Positions 4,980 to 6,022 of a stretch of 6,022 bases of DNA are shown here, one piece after another. The stretch is taken from positions 1 through 6,022 of the forward strand of contig CALJPJ010000276.1 of NCBI GenBank assembly GCA_937980625.1. The letters are read 5' to 3'. Numbering within the stretch: position 1 is the stretch's first letter; every line of letters starts with the position of its first letter. The position numbers were made by a program, and so were the translations under genes. Below the pieces are notes generated by a model, which had not been told where the DNA came from, ran no database searches, and saw only the letters and a program-made list of their open reading frames with translations. The DNA comes from an uncultured Bdellovibrionales bacterium. GTDB lineage: Bacteria; Bdellovibrionota; Bdellovibrionia; Bdellovibrionales; UBA1609.

Positions 4980-6022
4980 ATGTCACACAATGATGACCCT
5001 ACATATATAAATAACCCAATATTAAATATTCCACAGCAATTTCCTGTTGTTGGAATTGGAGCCAGCGCCGGTGGCCTTGAGGCTCTTGAGGAGTTTTTTA
5101 CACATATTCCAGAAAAGTGCGGAGTGGCTTTTGTCGTCATCCAACATCTATCCCCTGACTTTAAAAGCTTTATGCCAGAACTTATTCGACGCATCACAAA
5201 TATGACGACTCATGCTGCCGAAGAACAAATGAAAATAGAACCCAATAATATTTACATACTTCCCCCCAAAAAAAACTTAGCTATCTCAAATATGCATATT
5301 CGCTTACAAGACATTAAAAAAACAAATATTCCAAACCGGCCTATTGATTTATTTTTTCAATCTCTTGCACACGAACTTGGCCCAAGGGCTGGGGCCATAG
5401 TTTTATCTGGAACTGGCAGTGATGGCTCTTTAGGCATACGCTCGATTCATGAACAAGGTGGAATCACCATGGCACAAGACCCAAAGAGCTCTAAGTTTGA
5501 CGGCATGCCTAGAAGCGCCATTGCTACGAATATTATCACTGCATCTGGTCGCCCTAGCAAATTAGCTGAAATGTTATTAAAACTAGTTAAAAACCCCAAC
5601 GCTCTTAACGAAGAGTCTGATTCAGTTTATCCAGGCTCTGACTTAAAAAAATTATTTACTATTATCGAAGAAAAATATGACGTTGATTTTTCACTTTATA
5701 AAAAACCCACAATTCACCGAAGACTGGCAAAACGACTGGAACTCAACCGCTGTTCAAATATTAATGACTACATTAAGCTTATTGAGCAAAACCCTAAAGA
5801 AATATCTACTCTTTATTATGATATGCTCATTGGTGTAACTCAATTTTTTAGAGACAAAGATGCTTTTGCCTTATTAGAAAATAAAATAATACCAAGAATT
5901 TTTAAGGAAAAAAGAGATAATGCTGAAATCAGAATTTGGATTCCAGCCAGCGCCTCTGGCGAAGAGGTTTATTCAGTAGCTATTTTATTTTTTGAATATG
6001 CTCGTATAAACAAAAGAAAGGT
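4980..6022 (+). CDS. CheB methylesterase-CheR methyltransferase fusion, 5' part
   Basis: About 347 codons are visible and the frame is open at the window end. Residues 20-205 form a CheB methylesterase/deamidase domain with the catalytic triad S29 (GASAGG), H56 (IQHLSP) and D148 (SGTGSDG), spaced as in known CheB enzymes. There is no N-terminal receiver, which is usual for CheB-CheR fusions. From about residue 220 a CheR domain follows: N-terminal helical part with TIHRRLAKRLEL (244-255), then VTQFFRDKDAF (286-296) and the S-adenosylmethionine-binding motif WIPASASGEEVYS (320-332), where alanine-serine replaces the more common Gly-Cys. The expected activities are adding and removing methyl esters on receptor glutamates. 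Members of this class usually continue into PAS and often kinase domains, which cannot be seen here. The ATG start has GGAG 8 nt upstream and a consensus promoter about 100 bp away. It is transcribed divergently from the hybrid kinase. Confidence 0.93.
   Translation, partial: MSHNDDPTYINNPILNIPQQFPVVGIGASAGGLEALEEFFTHIPEKCGVAFVVIQHLSPDFKSFMPELIRRITNMTTHAAEEQMKIEPNNIYILPPKKNLAISNMHIRLQDIKKTNIPNRPIDLFFQSLAHELGPRAGAIVLSGTGSDGSLGIRSIHEQGGITMAQDPKSSKFDGMPRSAIATNIITASGRPSKLAEMLLKLVKNPNALNEESDSVYPGSDLKKLFTIIEEKYDVDFSLYKKPTIHRRLAKRLELNRCSNINDYIKLIEQNPKEISTLYYDMLIGVTQFFRDKDAFALLENKIIPRIFKEKRDNAEIRIWIPASASGEEVYSVAILFFEYARINKRK

Noticed and set aside
4955..5197. 80-codon minus-strand open frame at the start of the CheB domain
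   Set aside because: It is the complement of the CheB catalytic region (GASAGG, IQHLSP), overlaps the CheB-CheR ribosome binding site and has no plausible product.

Overview
The window is AT-rich (roughly mid-30s % GC by eye) bacterial chromosomal DNA, densely coded on both strands and dominated by signal-transduction genes. A sigma-54-dependent (NtrC-type) response regulator, a multi-receiver hybrid histidine kinase and a CheB-CheR fusion point to a Gram-negative, proteobacteria-like organism. Low GC and frequent TTG/GTG starts would fit a Bdellovibrionota or Bacteriovorax-type bacterium or a low-GC gammaproteobacterium. This placement is a low-confidence inference, because no rRNA or other marker gene is present.

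Layout. Positions 15-422 (+) hold a small helix-hairpin-helix protein of the DUF4332 type with a TTG start and a strong ribosome binding site. Positions 423-537 are a convergent intergenic region with a perfect 11-bp hairpin terminator bracketed by two imperfect direct-repeat copies. Positions 538-4729 (-) hold a four-gene signalling cluster. In transcription order it runs: a soluble hybrid histidine kinase (degenerate receiver, HisKA, HATPase, two intact receivers); a 98-residue HPt-fold protein whose phosphorylatable histidine is replaced; a 119-residue HPt protein that keeps its histidine; and a sigma-54 activator with an intact receiver domain. Positions 4730-4979 are a 250-bp divergent regulatory region with a good sigma-70-type promoter for the rightward gene and overlapping inverted repeats. 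From 4980 (+) to the window end runs the 5' part of a CheB methylesterase-CheR methyltransferase fusion.

How the genes may work together (inference from domain content and gene order). The minus-strand cluster contains every part of a His-Asp-His-Asp phosphorelay. Kinase His154 would feed its own receivers (Asp452, Asp600), the stand-alone HPt (His60) would take the phosphoryl group, and the regulator (Asp58) would receive it and open sigma-54 promoters. The kinase has no membrane segment and no obvious ligand-binding domain, so its input probably arrives in the cytoplasm, perhaps through the degenerate N-terminal receiver. The dead HPt homologue may be a decoy, scaffold or antagonist of the live one. 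The divergent CheB-CheR protein belongs to a class usually linked to methylation-tuned or PAS/kinase signalling and may share regulation with the kinase.

The most unusual points are the paired live and dead HPt proteins, a consensus promoter placed so close to the live HPt gene that its mRNA should be leaderless, and two identical A9 slippery tracts flanking the phosphoacceptor-helix domain of the kinase. No tRNA, rRNA, CRISPR array, insertion sequence or phage gene was seen. The only gap approaching 300 bp is the divergent region.
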